A stretch of DNA of 64,000 nt from Muribaculaceae bacterium (GCA_017621225.1 JAGATN010000013.1:1-64000), one strand, 5' to 3'; numbered from the stretch's first letter, positions 1 to 8,103 are shown. The notes: a model not told the origin generated them from the sequence alone. Numbers and translations: made by a program.

Positions 1-20
1 ATTGGGAGAGATAGCTCTTG

Positions 21-93
21 AGCGAAAAACGGGACTCGAACCCGCGACCCCAACCTTGGCAAGGTTGTGCTCTACCAACTGAGCTATTTTCGC
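21..93 (-). tRNA. tRNA-Gly(GCC), copy 1
   Basis: On the minus strand this folds as a 73-nt tRNA. The acceptor stem is GCGAAAA/TTTTCGC with discriminator U, the D arm starts AGCTCAGTTGGTAGAGC, the anticodon loop reads TTGCCAA (anticodon GCC, glycine), and the T loop is GGTTCGAGTCC-like. No CCA is encoded. It is identical over its whole length to the next tRNA 48 nt away, so both are probably transcribed together from the promoter near position 250-280. Confidence 0.96.
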
Positions 94-141
94 ATTGATT
101 TGCTCTATCAATCAGTCGATTATATGTTCATTGTTCTCTTG

Positions 142-214
142 AGCGAAAAACGGGACTCGAACCCGCGACCCCAACCTTGGCAAGGTTGTGCTCTACCAAC
201 TGAGCTATTTTCGC
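142..214 (-). tRNA. tRNA-Gly(GCC), copy 2
   Basis: This is a second, identical copy of the glycine tRNA: the same 73 nt, the GCC anticodon and no encoded CCA. It lies upstream of copy 1 on the minus strand and is nearest to the promoter. Both copies are followed at the 3' end by the same short CAAGAG tail, which fits a tandem duplication or a conserved processing context. Confidence 0.96.
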
Positions 215-248
215 GTTGGTTGCAAAGGCGTTTTTCGCGATTGCGATG

Positions 249-278
249 CAAAGGTAGGCATTTTTTTCAAACCACCAA
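249..278 (-). promoter_or_regulatory. promoter of the tRNA-Gly pair
   Basis: Read on the minus strand, a TTGG element and a TACCTTTG box are about 19 nt apart. This matches the Bacteroidota housekeeping promoter (TTG at -33, TAnnTTTG at -7). It lies about 35 nt upstream of the first tRNA. Confidence 0.75.
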
Positions 279-640
279 AATGTTTGGCCGTTTTTTTCAA
301 ATATTTTATTCAAAAAAGCAAAAAGCGCAATAAAAAAGCAAGCAAATACGAGACGCAATCGGCCTAAAAACCGCCCGCTACTACACAAATAAAACATTAA
401 TAAACAATATATTACCCATAACGCAACGCCCATTAACCCGAATCAAAATACCGCATCCTTTAGTTTATGCGCCAACTTTCACTTATTTCAAAAAAGAGAA
501 TTCAAAAATGCCTGATGCGGCACAAACGTCAAACAAATAATGCATAGATAAACTTATCAAATTTTTTATGACAAATTCACATTTTCAAGCATCGCCATAT
601 AAACGCTTATTAGTATTTTAGCGACCTAAAGTTTATCACA
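279..640. other. gene-free AT-rich spacer
   Basis: This is the spacer between the tRNA promoter and the gene starting at 641. It is AT-rich, with A and T runs. I see no convincing short coding region, stable hairpin or repeat. It presumably carries the promoter of the downstream gene, but I cannot place one with confidence. Confidence 0.5.
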
Positions 641-1957
641 ATGCTTTTGCTTCGCATATTCTTCATAATGGCATTATGCACGCTCTCCATGCCTTACGCG
701 GCCGGACAAACGCATAATGCCATAGTGGCCGATTCGACTTCACGCTTGCCACTGCCCTGCGCATCCGTTTTCGACTGCAAAGGAAATGTAATAGGCGTAT
801 GCAGCTCGAATGGAAAAATGCCATATGTTCCAACAAACTGCTACCCCATAACGATACGTTATCTTGGATTCAAGGACAAAGTAGTACCGGCAACAAGTTC
901 CGACACCATATTTCTTCAAGAGCATTACACTGAGTTGTCGGAAATAGTGGTCGAATCGAGTCAAACAAAGGTTTTGCACATGCTTGGATATCTTCGGGAA
1001 TATTCCACCCTCACCACATACACCGACACCATTTTTCTTTTTAGGGAAAAGATGGTCGACTATATGTTGACGCCAAACAAAAAGATGCGATTCAAAGGAT
1101 GGAATACGCCAAGAATACTAAAATGCAAGTCATATTATCGATTTACCAATGCAAGCGGATTAGACAGCGTAAGCGACAATTGCAATCACCATTTTTCGTG
1201 GTCCGACTGGATTGGCATAGTGTCATCGCCCAAAATGAACCCAAAGCTACGAAAAGTAGAATTGGGCAGCGATACAATTCGTGGCAAATACAGCCCTACC
1301 GAGACATGGACAAGAAACGATTACAGAGTAAACGTCGACGTAAACGTGCTGGCCGACACCACAAGCCGTAAATGGGTGCCTAATCTGTCCACCTTCTTCC
1401 AAAATCATCTTGATTTCGAATGCTTCAAGGTTAAATTCAGCTACAACAACGTAGTTGGCGATTCCATATCGCCACTCAATTTAACCGGATATTCTTTCAA
1501 TATCGAGTCAAACGGTCGCGGCCACAATATGTTTATGTTCAATCGCATCAACGAGCCTTTTTTCGTAAGCACATACGCCGAAGCATACATCGTCGACAAA
1601 GAGTACATAACCGTAAAAGAGGCCAAAAAATGGGATAAGCTCAACCCCAATGACCATAAAATAGAGATCTACGAACCGATGGAAGCACCCGAATTGCAAC
1701 CCACCATCCTGGCACTCATTGACCGAGTCAACTCCATCGACAAAGATGAAGTACGATTGAATTATCCCATCGACCGCCGATTTGCCGGCAACAAAAGAGA
1801 AAATCGGAATTTCACAATCGGCAATCGCCTGCTATTCATGTTGAAACAACTAACAGGAATATCGCTAATAAAATCGCACAAAAGCATGGACAAGCGAATG
1901 AAGGATTTCAGAAAAGAACTAAACACCGAAAACGAACGCAACCGCAAGGACCAATAA
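641..1957 (+). CDS. secreted carboxypeptidase-regulatory-like protein
   Basis: A 438-residue protein. Residues 1-22 form a signal peptide (hydrophobic stretch ending AAGQ). Residues about 23-100 look like a carboxypeptidase-D-regulatory-like beta-sandwich, with DSTSRLPLPCASV followed by an ITIRYLGFKDK strand. This fold often sits at the N-terminus of Bacteroidota outer-membrane proteins. I do not recognise the remaining 330 residues. They lack a barrel-like C-terminus and end in a lysine/arginine-rich tail, so this is not a TonB receptor. It is probably periplasmic or outer-membrane associated, with unknown function. The gene stands alone, faces the convergent HTH pair, and a hairpin-forming repeat lies just after its stop. 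Confidence 0.8.
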   Translation: MLLLRIFFIMALCTLSMPYAAGQTHNAIVADSTSRLPLPCASVFDCKGNVIGVCSSNGKMPYVPTNCYPITIRYLGFKDKVVPATSSDTIFLQEHYTELSEIVVESSQTKVLHMLGYLREYSTLTTYTDTIFLFREKMVDYMLTPNKKMRFKGWNTPRILKCKSYYRFTNASGLDSVSDNCNHHFSWSDWIGIVSSPKMNPKLRKVELGSDTIRGKYSPTETWTRNDYRVNVDVNVLADTTSRKWVPNLSTFFQNHLDFECFKVKFSYNNVVGDSISPLNLTGYSFNIESNGRGHNMFMFNRINEPFFVSTYAEAYIVDKEYITVKEAKKWDKLNPNDHKIEIYEPMEAPELQPTILALIDRVNSIDKDEVRLNYPIDRRFAGNKRENRNFTIGNRLLFMLKQLTGISLIKSHKSMDKRMKDFRKELNTENERNRKDQ

Positions 1958-1960
1958 CAG

Positions 1961-2007
1961 CACCCGGTACGATGCCAAAACATCATACCGAGCGCAACAA
2001 TATCATC
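1961..2007. repeat. 47-nt intergenic repeat, copy A
   Basis: This starts 4 nt after the stop of the preceding gene. It matches positions 6740-6786 at roughly 85% by eye, with most differences being transitions. The core ATACCGAG-GCAACAATATCA is shared. Its left half can form a hairpin (GGTA-GATG paired with CATC-TACC, one mismatch), so it may act as a terminator between the convergent genes. Confidence 0.5.
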
Positions 2008-2047
2008 CACCTTAAGGCGATAAGAGGAATATCACTATTTCATAGAC

Positions 2048-2248
2048 CTAATCGTCTTCTTCGAGGAGAAATATCGTCTCAACCGACTTACCGAAAAACC
2101 GGCTTATCTTGATGGCAAGCGGTGTCGACGGTAAGAAACGCCCCTTTTCGATGGCTACTATGGTCTGCCTGCTTACTCCGACGGCATCAGCCAATTGTTG
2201 TTGGGTTACATCTTTTTCTGCACGCTCAACTTTAATCTTATTCTTCAT
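2048..2248 (-). CDS. XRE-family HTH regulator, small
   Basis: A 66-residue single-domain helix-turn-helix protein of the Cro/C1 (XRE) fold. The helices are at about residues 6-60, with the recognition motif TQQQLADAVGVSRQTI and then IEKGRFLPS. The length is typical of the one-domain regulators that accompany a small membrane protein in many Firmicutes and Bacteroidota. Its start overlaps the end of the upstream membrane-protein gene by 11 nt, so the two are translationally coupled. It probably binds DNA as a dimer and represses its own operon. That is inferred from family behaviour and not visible here. Confidence 0.9.
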   Translation of the reverse strand: MKNKIKVERAEKDVTQQQLADAVGVSRQTIVAIEKGRFLPSTPLAIKISRFFGKSVETIFLLEEDD

Positions 2249-2645
2249 CCCCGCTCATTTTATTGTAACGATAAATCTCAAAACGAAATACCACGAAATA
2301 TATAAGTGGCAGCAATACGAGGTTGATGGCCATAAACTGAGCGAAAGCAATGCCGTTAATGAGCAGAACCGCAACTATCAGAATAATACCATAAACGTAC
2401 AGAGCGTTAAGCAGCGATGCAAGACGGATAGACCGAATCATTTCATCTTCACATTTCTCTTTAGAGCAAACGATGAATATCGAGCCAATGGTGATGCCGA
2501 TTATGGCAGCATCGTTAAGTATCGTTTCTAATGTTCCTTCACAATCTATCATATTGTTAATAATCAGAACCCCGAGAATGAATGCCGGAACAAAAAGCAG
2601 CCATCCTAACGCTTGAAATTGTCTTGGGAAAAGTAAATTCTTCAT
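2238..2645 (-). CDS. four-helix membrane protein coupled to HTH regulator
   Basis: A 135-residue integral membrane protein with four predicted membrane segments, at about residues 10-30, 43-60, 78-98 and 102-122. The loops are short and hydrophilic, with a KEKCEDEMIRS loop between helices 2 and 3. I cannot assign a named family. First gene of a two-gene operon with the HTH regulator. Such pairs often work as a membrane sensor or partner plus a DNA-binding protein, but no ligand can be deduced. A promoter-like pair lies 45-75 nt upstream of the start. Confidence 0.8.
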   Translation of the reverse strand: MKNLLFPRQFQALGWLLFVPAFILGVLIINNMIDCEGTLETILNDAAIIGITIGSIFIVCSKEKCEDEMIRSIRLASLLNALYVYGIILIVAVLLINGIAFAQFMAINLVLLPLIYFVVFRFEIYRYNKMSGDEE

Positions 2646-2689
2646 AACTTAAAAATTTAATTAGATGATGTTATATTAATTGGACGGCT

Positions 2690-2720
2690 CAAAAGTATAT
2701 AATATTTTACATATAGACAA
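2690..2720 (-). promoter_or_regulatory. promoter of the membrane protein/HTH operon
   Basis: On the minus strand a TTG is followed after 20 nt by TACTTTTG, matching the Bacteroidota TTG/TAnnTTTG promoter. The predicted transcript starts near 2684, about 40 nt before the ATG. Confidence 0.65.
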
Positions 2721-2758
2721 GTAAACTTTACTTTTTTTTATCCACTTGAATATACAGA

Positions 2759-2784
2759 CAACCCCGACATCACTGCCGGGGTTG
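2759..2784 (-). terminator. hairpin after outer-membrane receptor gene
   Basis: A perfect 8-bp GC-rich stem (CAACCCCG/CGGGGTTG) with a 10-nt loop lies 28 nt after the receptor stop codon. There is no long T run on the minus strand, so it may be a weak terminator or a 3' end stabiliser. Confidence 0.6.
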
Positions 2785-2811
2785 CTTATCCAAATATGAT
2801 TAATCGGTTGC

Positions 2812-4914
2812 TTATTTCATGATTGCCGATCCAGACGAGGTAACAGTTTGCACCTCATCGCCCCTTTGAACTTTCTTACCAAAGCCAAACGTATAACTTG
2901 CCGTGACATTAACAAATTGGTGACTGTTTGAATTATAAACCATGCTATATTGGTCAAAATACTTGCTGTTAAGATAGGTTGTTTGGTCAATCCAACTCTT
3001 ACGGAATATATTTACCGCAGCCACGCTGATATTCCAATTTTTATTACGCCATCCAAGCTTCATCTGATATGATGATTTACCTCGATAAAAAGTATCATTC
3101 AGAGAATATTGAGTTAAACCACGGTCGGCAGTCGAATAATACAATGAAGCGTAAAATGACTTAAAGTAATAGGTAGCGCTTGTCGATACCATAAGATAAT
3201 CGTATGTATCACTGTACACTCCCGTTAGTTTGCTAAACCACATGCGAGGTTGCAGCTGCAACACAAGTGAGCGATTAAACAGACGTGCCGTAAACGATAT
3301 GCCGACATCAAAGTTCTGGCAGTCACCACTGTTTACAATTGACCGAAGCATCATGCCATTGGGTCCCGTAGGCGTAAAAAGCGGAACCGGCCTGTCAAAA
3401 TATCTGCTCCACCCTCCTGATGCCGCCACTTGAAACATATTATCGGGTAGCCAAGTATATTGCAAGTCAACCGACCCCCAGCGAGTGTTTTTCAAATCCG
3501 GGTTGCCGGTCTTGTATAACAGTTCGTTCTCCTGCTGAAGCGTCGGAGTTTTATCCGACTGATCTACGAAATTGCTATTGTAGCTCGTCGACAGATTCAA
3601 TGAATTTTTCTGATTGAAGGCATACTGCATATCAAGATTGAATAGCGGAACCACATCCGACATAACGGTATTGTCTATCTTGTTCCATTCGCCAATGAAT
3701 CCTCCTTCAAAACGTCCGTAAAAATCATCTGACCGGTAAGAATATCCGGCAAGAGCGCCATAGGCCATCTGCCTGAACCGATCGGTCGACAACGTCGTAC
3801 CGGTATACTTCACATTGTCATTGTTAATGATGTAATACCCCTTGAGATCAACTACATTTTTGTCGTTGACATTTTTATTGACCTGCAATACCACCTGACC
3901 CTGAACCGATTCATCGCGAGCGTCATTTGTTATGTCGGTCTCACCCGCACCTTGATATGAACTGTTACTTTTGGTGTGCTGATATTGTAGTTGTGCAATA
4001 GTGTTCATCTGATAACCATTTCCGAGATCGAAGTATAAAATTCCCGTCCATGTCGGATACAGCACTCTCGAATCGGATGTTGAGAAGTAATCCGACCGAC
4101 TATATATGCTTGGAGTGAACAAGACCGTGCCGGCCGTGTTCAAACGTGGACGGTTTGTAGCATCTAATGAGAATGTATTGGATATGGTCATTTTATCCGT
4201 ACCATATATGGCTCGGAATGACAATCCGAGGTTATTTTGTTGGAGACGGCTATACTTCATTACGTTTTCTCTGACAATCTCATCAAATGAGTCATCAGCA
4301 TTGGGAAAACGAAAAATCTGCTTCCTATCGGAGCCTTGGTTATGTCGGTCAGTATATTTGTCTGAAACTACAAGGTCGTACGTCATTCGTTTATACGCAA
4401 TCTTGCCATATGTGAGACCTCTGCCCGAGCCTGCCATTATGTTGCCATTGCCCGTTAGCTTTGCATAGCCTCCTACTTCATATTTGCGTAGAGTAAAGTT
4501 TACTACATACGGATTGTGTTGATACCGTGGGTCGGTAGGATAAACGAGATATTCAACCTTCTTGACATCTTCCGGACGCAATGCGTTCAGTTGTTCTTCA
4601 GATGCGGGTTGCATATCAATGTAGATGCGGACCGGCTGACCGTTAAGAGTGAGCACCGAGTTCGATACCGGATTTACGCGAATCTGCGGAATGCCCATCT
4701 GCGAAAGCAAGTCAATTGCATCCTGCGCCGATTTCTTCTGGTCGCTACCGGGATAAAAGGTAGCGACATCCGGTTTCACGCTCTGCATCTGAGCCTCGAC
4801 AACAACCGTTCCAAGGTCATTCGTCTTGATGCTGTCTCGCGCTTCCGTCTGCGCTAAGGCAGACACGGCACAGTGCAGTGCCATGATGAATGTGATTACT
4901 TGTTTCATATCCAT
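2812..4914 (-). CDS. TonB-dependent-receptor-like outer-membrane barrel protein
   Basis: A 700-residue outer-membrane protein. A signal peptide (about 1-21, ending ALAQ) is followed by a plug domain at about 30-150 with typical elements (LGTVVVEAQ, a PVRIYID strand, LRPEDVKKVEYL). A long beta-barrel with alternating aromatic residues fills the rest, resembling the OMP_b-brl_3 type of barrel. The usual N-terminal carboxypeptidase-regulatory domain is missing. There is no SusD partner next to it, so it is not a classical SusC/SusD glycan importer. A small secreted protein lies 23 nt upstream, probably in the same operon, and a membrane-anchored regulator lies just beyond. Substrate unknown. Confidence 0.85.
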   Translation of the reverse strand: MDMKQVITFIMALHCAVSALAQTEARDSIKTNDLGTVVVEAQMQSVKPDVATFYPGSDQKKSAQDAIDLLSQMGIPQIRVNPVSNSVLTLNGQPVRIYIDMQPASEEQLNALRPEDVKKVEYLVYPTDPRYQHNPYVVNFTLRKYEVGGYAKLTGNGNIMAGSGRGLTYGKIAYKRMTYDLVVSDKYTDRHNQGSDRKQIFRFPNADDSFDEIVRENVMKYSRLQQNNLGLSFRAIYGTDKMTISNTFSLDATNRPRLNTAGTVLFTPSIYSRSDYFSTSDSRVLYPTWTGILYFDLGNGYQMNTIAQLQYQHTKSNSSYQGAGETDITNDARDESVQGQVVLQVNKNVNDKNVVDLKGYYIINNDNVKYTGTTLSTDRFRQMAYGALAGYSYRSDDFYGRFEGGFIGEWNKIDNTVMSDVVPLFNLDMQYAFNQKNSLNLSTSYNSNFVDQSDKTPTLQQENELLYKTGNPDLKNTRWGSVDLQYTWLPDNMFQVAASGGWSRYFDRPVPLFTPTGPNGMMLRSIVNSGDCQNFDVGISFTARLFNRSLVLQLQPRMWFSKLTGVYSDTYDYLMVSTSATYYFKSFYASLYYSTADRGLTQYSLNDTFYRGKSSYQMKLGWRNKNWNISVAAVNIFRKSWIDQTTYLNSKYFDQYSMVYNSNSHQFVNVTASYTFGFGKKVQRGDEVQTVTSSGSAIMK

Positions 4915-4937
4915 ATTTTATTTAGCCATAATGTTTT

Positions 4938-5279
4938 TTATTTGCCTGACATTCCTTTTTGAATGTCGACCATTACTATTTTCCCATTGACGGTCAATGT
5001 GACCTTACAATTTTTGAACACCGTAAAACGCTTGAATCTTAATTTGTAGGTTGCTACTCCGTCTACTACGTTGCATCTAATTTGCTTCGCGTGATACTCC
5101 TTGTCGTTATTGTATAATACGGCATCCGTGACCTCGACCTTTTGCGATGCGTCGTTGTCAACGAGGACAATGTTGGTTCCTCTGATGTTGTCGATGCTCT
5201 GATACTTGATTTCAGCGGATGCGTTAAGCATACCAAAACAAATAAGGATCGATAAAATTACTCTTTTCATATTATCCAT
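4938..5279 (-). CDS. small secreted protein upstream of receptor
   Basis: The frame opens at 5324, but a promoter-like TAATTTTG box sits at 5298-5305. The real start is therefore probably the ATG at 5279, or 5270, which begins MKRVILSILICF, a signal peptide ending NASA. The mature protein has about 90 residues and looks all-beta with many lysines and valines. I recognise no family. It ends 23 nt before the outer-membrane receptor gene, so the two are likely co-transcribed and may form a surface complex. That is inference from position only. Confidence 0.75.
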   Translation of the reverse strand: MDNMKRVILSILICFGMLNASAEIKYQSIDNIRGTNIVLVDNDASQKVEVTDAVLYNNDKEYHAKQIRCNVVDGVATYKLRFKRFTVFKNCKVTLTVNGKIVMVDIQKGMSGK

Positions 5280-5297
5280 GTTTTTAATTCGATGCGG

Positions 5298-5328
5298 CAA
5301 AATTAGCATCAGCAAAAAGCGCAAGCAA
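5298..5328 (-). promoter_or_regulatory. promoter of the small secreted protein/receptor operon
   Basis: On the minus strand TTG and TAATTTTG are about 20 nt apart, a Bacteroidota-type promoter. Transcription would start near 5292, just upstream of the chosen ATG at 5279. This argues against the longer start at 5324. Confidence 0.6.
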
Positions 5329-5431
5329 AAAAACTGCCGGTTATATTGCCCTCATTTCAGCCTACAAACGGCTGATAATCAGCGCAAAGAATAATCAGCA
5401 ATTCCTCTCTGTAAAAATCAGCCACTTACCA

Positions 5432-6478
5432 TTACATTTTAGACACGAAATATTCCTTATCGGCGGCATCCGATGCGAGAATACGATCCTTAAGCCGACT
5501 CCTGCGGTTATAGAAATTCTTAATCTTTATATCAGTGAAAATACATATTGCACGTGGCGAGAATCCGGCATACAGATAAGTCAGAAATATCAAATCGTTT
5601 CTTTTAAGATCGGGCAATTGTTCTTTCACCTTCACCAATATATTGTCGAGAAAAGTATTTACGATGCCTTCAAGCTCCGCAATGTTTTTCGAATCGCGCA
5701 ATGCCAGGATATGTTTTTCCACCTCATTGTAAAGAGTCAGCTTCACTTTTTCAGAGTCGTTCTTTTCAAAATACTCATTACAGAGCATATTTAGAGTATC
5801 GAGACGACTGCCATAGAGAGCGTCGACTTTTGCCTCCAACTCCATGTTTCGGTCGGTGCGCTTGGATATGAGCAAGGATAGCTCCTCAATCTCTCTGCGC
5901 TTCATGATGAATCTGCGCCTTACAATTACGAGCGCCAAGCCACATACCGCAAGGACGCTCGACAATACGATGGTCAAAATCAGCCAAGCCTTATGGGAAT
6001 TTTCATTCGACCGGTCAAGCTGTTCTTCATAATCGGTCCTAAGCATGTTGATTGATTCGCTAAGCTCCCCCTCACGCGAAGTCGGACACCTTATTATACC
6101 TCTGTCAGTACTAAGAACCAATGCATCCTTTTCGTCAAACAAATCACTGAACGGAAAATCAAGAGCTATATGCCATTCGGTGCTCTTGCCGGCCACCTCG
6201 GGCGTCTGTGCTATCAGCGTAAATGGCTCCAATGGCGAATAAACGCTATCACAATTTACCCACTCAGCTTTATAGATTGTAAACGGAGCATTGGAACTTT
6301 TCAATTCAAAGGTGATTCTAACCCTATCATCATAATTTGAAATGCTCCGATACCGCATTTCAAGTTTTTCGGGCGAGGCAGTCATGCTGTCCGAAACCGT
6401 ATAGGTGACTATATTGACTGCATCAACAGAAAATACAGAGAAAAACAATATGCCAAGAATAATGATGTACCGACACAT
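5432..6478 (-). CDS. membrane-anchored HTH-type transcriptional regulator
   Basis: A 348-residue protein. An N-terminal signal or anchor (about 1-20) is followed by a periplasmic part at about 21-160, a membrane helix at about 165-187 (WLILTIVLSSVLAVCGLALV), a charged coiled coil at about 190-225, and a cytoplasmic C-terminus. The last 60 residues read like a LuxR-type helix-turn-helix (LKRNDLIFLTYLYAGFS, then IKIKNFYNRRSRLKDRI), as in single-chain membrane regulators of Bacteroidota. It could sense an envelope signal and act directly on DNA. It lies just upstream of the small secreted protein/receptor operon on the same strand and is a natural candidate for its regulator, unproven. Confidence 0.75.
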   Translation of the reverse strand: MCRYIIILGILFFSVFSVDAVNIVTYTVSDSMTASPEKLEMRYRSISNYDDRVRITFELKSSNAPFTIYKAEWVNCDSVYSPLEPFTLIAQTPEVAGKSTEWHIALDFPFSDLFDEKDALVLSTDRGIIRCPTSREGELSESINMLRTDYEEQLDRSNENSHKAWLILTIVLSSVLAVCGLALVIVRRRFIMKRREIEELSLLISKRTDRNMELEAKVDALYGSRLDTLNMLCNEYFEKNDSEKVKLTLYNEVEKHILALRDSKNIAELEGIVNTFLDNILVKVKEQLPDLKRNDLIFLTYLYAGFSPRAICIFTDIKIKNFYNRRSRLKDRILASDAADKEYFVSKM

Positions 6479-6854
6479 ATTTAGAAATAATTTAAGTTTG
6501 TTTCAAGGCTCTCATAAAAAGAGCCAAGGCATTAAAGCACAGCGCACCGTCAAAATCATTCACTATATTATGTGCGATTTGAACCATTCATAAAGAATGC
6601 CCCATATACGCTGTATTTGGCAAAGTTACAATAAAAAAAAATATTACCATATCTCTCATTACTATAAGGAGCTATTTATGGACTCCAAAAATTTGACAAC
6701 ACTAATCAACTATGACCACCACACACCCAATAATCATTGCACCCGATACAATGGCAAACCACTATACCGAGTGCAACAATATCAATCGTTCCGAGACGAC
6801 ATAGAAATTACACGGTCAGAAAAACATATCGCTCATTAGGAATTTTTCAGAGCT
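6479..6854. other. intergenic region between regulator and barrel gene
   Basis: A 376-nt gene-free stretch. An 80-codon open frame on the plus strand (6597-6839) has no signal peptide, no recognisable domain and unusual composition, so I treat it as chance. The only structure I see is the 47-nt repeat copy at 6740-6786. Confidence 0.6.
6740..6786. repeat. 47-nt intergenic repeat, copy B
   Basis: This is similar to 1961-2007 (shared CACCCG-TAC-ATG-CAAA and ATACCGAG-GCAACAATATCA). It sits about 70 nt beyond the 3' end of the outer-membrane barrel gene. Its hairpin potential is weaker than that of copy A, with two mismatches. Both copies lie downstream of genes, which fits a 3' untranslated or terminator-associated element. 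Confidence 0.5.
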
Positions 6855-7682
6855 TTAGAAAGCGTAACCTAAACGCAGTTGGAAATTGTTTGAAAAATAG
6901 TTTCCTTGCTCCCGTTTATCGCCCTTCTTTCCACCAATGGAAATTATCTCATCACCACCTTCATAGATAGGAATAAATCCACGTTGCCATGTTAAATCAA
7001 TATTGAAACGACCGAACCAATATCCAACGCCAACATTTATTCCCACATCATATTTACGCATAACGTCAATATCTCCTATTTTGACCTTGTCTTCATCTTC
7101 TTTGAAGTCATTGCGGTTGCCATATTTAGACGTAGATACTATATGGTCGGTTGTATGCGTCTTATAATTTCCTGCAAAATCATAGTTTGCATATGCCCCT
7201 ATATGGACATCTGCAGCCATACGTTGGAGGAATGTGTACTTATAACCTATCGTAATAGGTGAAAATTGCACATTATAACTTGAAAGCGTTTCTTGTATTG
7301 TCTTCTTATGGTAGTCATGACCACCTGAGACTTGACTCGTACCAGAGCGCACCCATTCAGCATTCGTTTTGTAACCTCTCATTCCGAGGTCGAGAGCCAT
7401 ACCCCAATAAAGAGGATGAGTGCCGAACGATTTGTTAAAGCCAAAAGATACAACATAGCCTGGAGTCGTTTTGAAACTTCCGTTCCAGTCACCTTTGTCC
7501 CAAATTGCCTCTTGTGTTTCTTTTGCGTTACCAGCAACACCATTAAAACCGATTCCAGCTCGTAGAATCCACACTGTTTTTCCCGAATTAAAGTTAGGGA
7601 GTTCAAGCGTTTCCCCTAATTCCCTTCCATACATTGCCGTTAACGACAATAGGAGCGATAGAAAACATACCAGTTTCTTCAT
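6855..7682 (-). CDS. outer-membrane beta-barrel protein behind structured RNA leader
   Basis: A 275-residue protein with a signal peptide (about 1-19, MKKLVCFLSLLLSLTAMYG) and a small beta-barrel typical of porin-family or outer-membrane proteins in Bacteroidota. It has repeated amphipathic strands (ITIGYKYTF, VGVGYWFGRFNIDLTW) and ends in the aromatic motif LRLGYAF expected of barrel proteins. Probably 8-10 strands. No transported ligand can be named. The ATG lies 20 nt after a long structured RNA element with its own promoter, so the gene has a 5' leader of about 250 nt. Its base composition is more AT-rich than the housekeeping genes further along. Confidence 0.85.
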   Translation of the reverse strand: MKKLVCFLSLLLSLTAMYGRELGETLELPNFNSGKTVWILRAGIGFNGVAGNAKETQEAIWDKGDWNGSFKTTPGYVVSFGFNKSFGTHPLYWGMALDLGMRGYKTNAEWVRSGTSQVSGGHDYHKKTIQETLSSYNVQFSPITIGYKYTFLQRMAADVHIGAYANYDFAGNYKTHTTDHIVSTSKYGNRNDFKEDEDKVKIGDIDVMRKYDVGINVGVGYWFGRFNIDLTWQRGFIPIYEGGDEIISIGGKKGDKREQGNYFSNNFQLRLGYAF

Positions 7683-7701
7683 AATTGATTTTCAAGGTCT
7701 C

Positions 7702-7935
7702 CAGTTCCTAAAAACCGTTTAAGATGCAGAAGCGTGGAACTGTATGCCACGTCTTAAAGTGAAGGTGCTAGGAAAACCTTTGAGAACAGATGTGGGTTAA
7801 CAGCCCCACGCTATACGTGGAAACCGTCTGCCAACTCTTGTTCTCGTGGTTAAAGTTTCCTAGGCTTTTCACTTACAAGAAGAAGACATAACGCTTCTTT
7901 TTTACTAAATGTTATGACAAGGCTTCCCTTATCAA
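7702..7935 (-). ncRNA. structured RNA leader, copy 1 (unrecognised class)
   Basis: Read on the minus strand this is about 235 nt between a consensus promoter and the barrel-gene ATG. Paired segments (plus-strand coordinates) are 7728-7734 with 7892-7898, 7757-7763 with 7868-7874, 7768-7775 with 7856-7863, and 7782-7788 with 7839-7845. There is also an apical hairpin around 7808-7821. A paralogue at 49212-49452 keeps these pairs with different bases, which is covariation. Segments conserved in both copies include ACAGATGTGG, TTAACAGCCCCACG, GCCAACTCTTGT and ACAAGAAGAAGACATAACGC. Near the coding side, CAGTTCC (7702-7708) with GGAACTG (7736-7742) and CGTGG with CCACG are mutually exclusive pairings, as in a switch. 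It could be a cis-regulator or a free small RNA. Confidence 0.8.
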
Positions 7936-7938
7936 TTG

Positions 7939-7969
7939 CAAAATTACAAAATTATAGTTACATAACAAT
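7939..7969 (-). promoter_or_regulatory. promoter of structured RNA copy 1
   Basis: On the minus strand TTG (7966-7968) and TAATTTTG (7939-7946) are separated by exactly 19 nt, a consensus Bacteroidota promoter. Transcription would begin near 7933 and run through the RNA element toward the barrel gene. Confidence 0.8.
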
Positions 7970-8103
7970 AGCCGAATCAAAATAAGGACTCATCAGACTC
8001 GTTCATCGGCATTGATTCTACTCTTTCCATATGGTAACTACGTGATTATAAACGAAAAACACCCAATTTCAACCTTTTGAGTGTAAAATTGAGCGTATAT
8101 ACA

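Noticed and set aside
2812-4914. SusC-type glycan importer of a polysaccharide utilisation locus
   Set aside because: The protein lacks the carboxypeptidase-regulatory N-domain, there is no SusD gene beside it, and no glycoside hydrolases are nearby.
6597-6839. 80-codon plus-strand frame in the gap before the barrel gene
   Set aside because: No signal peptide, domain or promoter was seen, and it runs through the 47-nt repeat that also occurs elsewhere outside genes.
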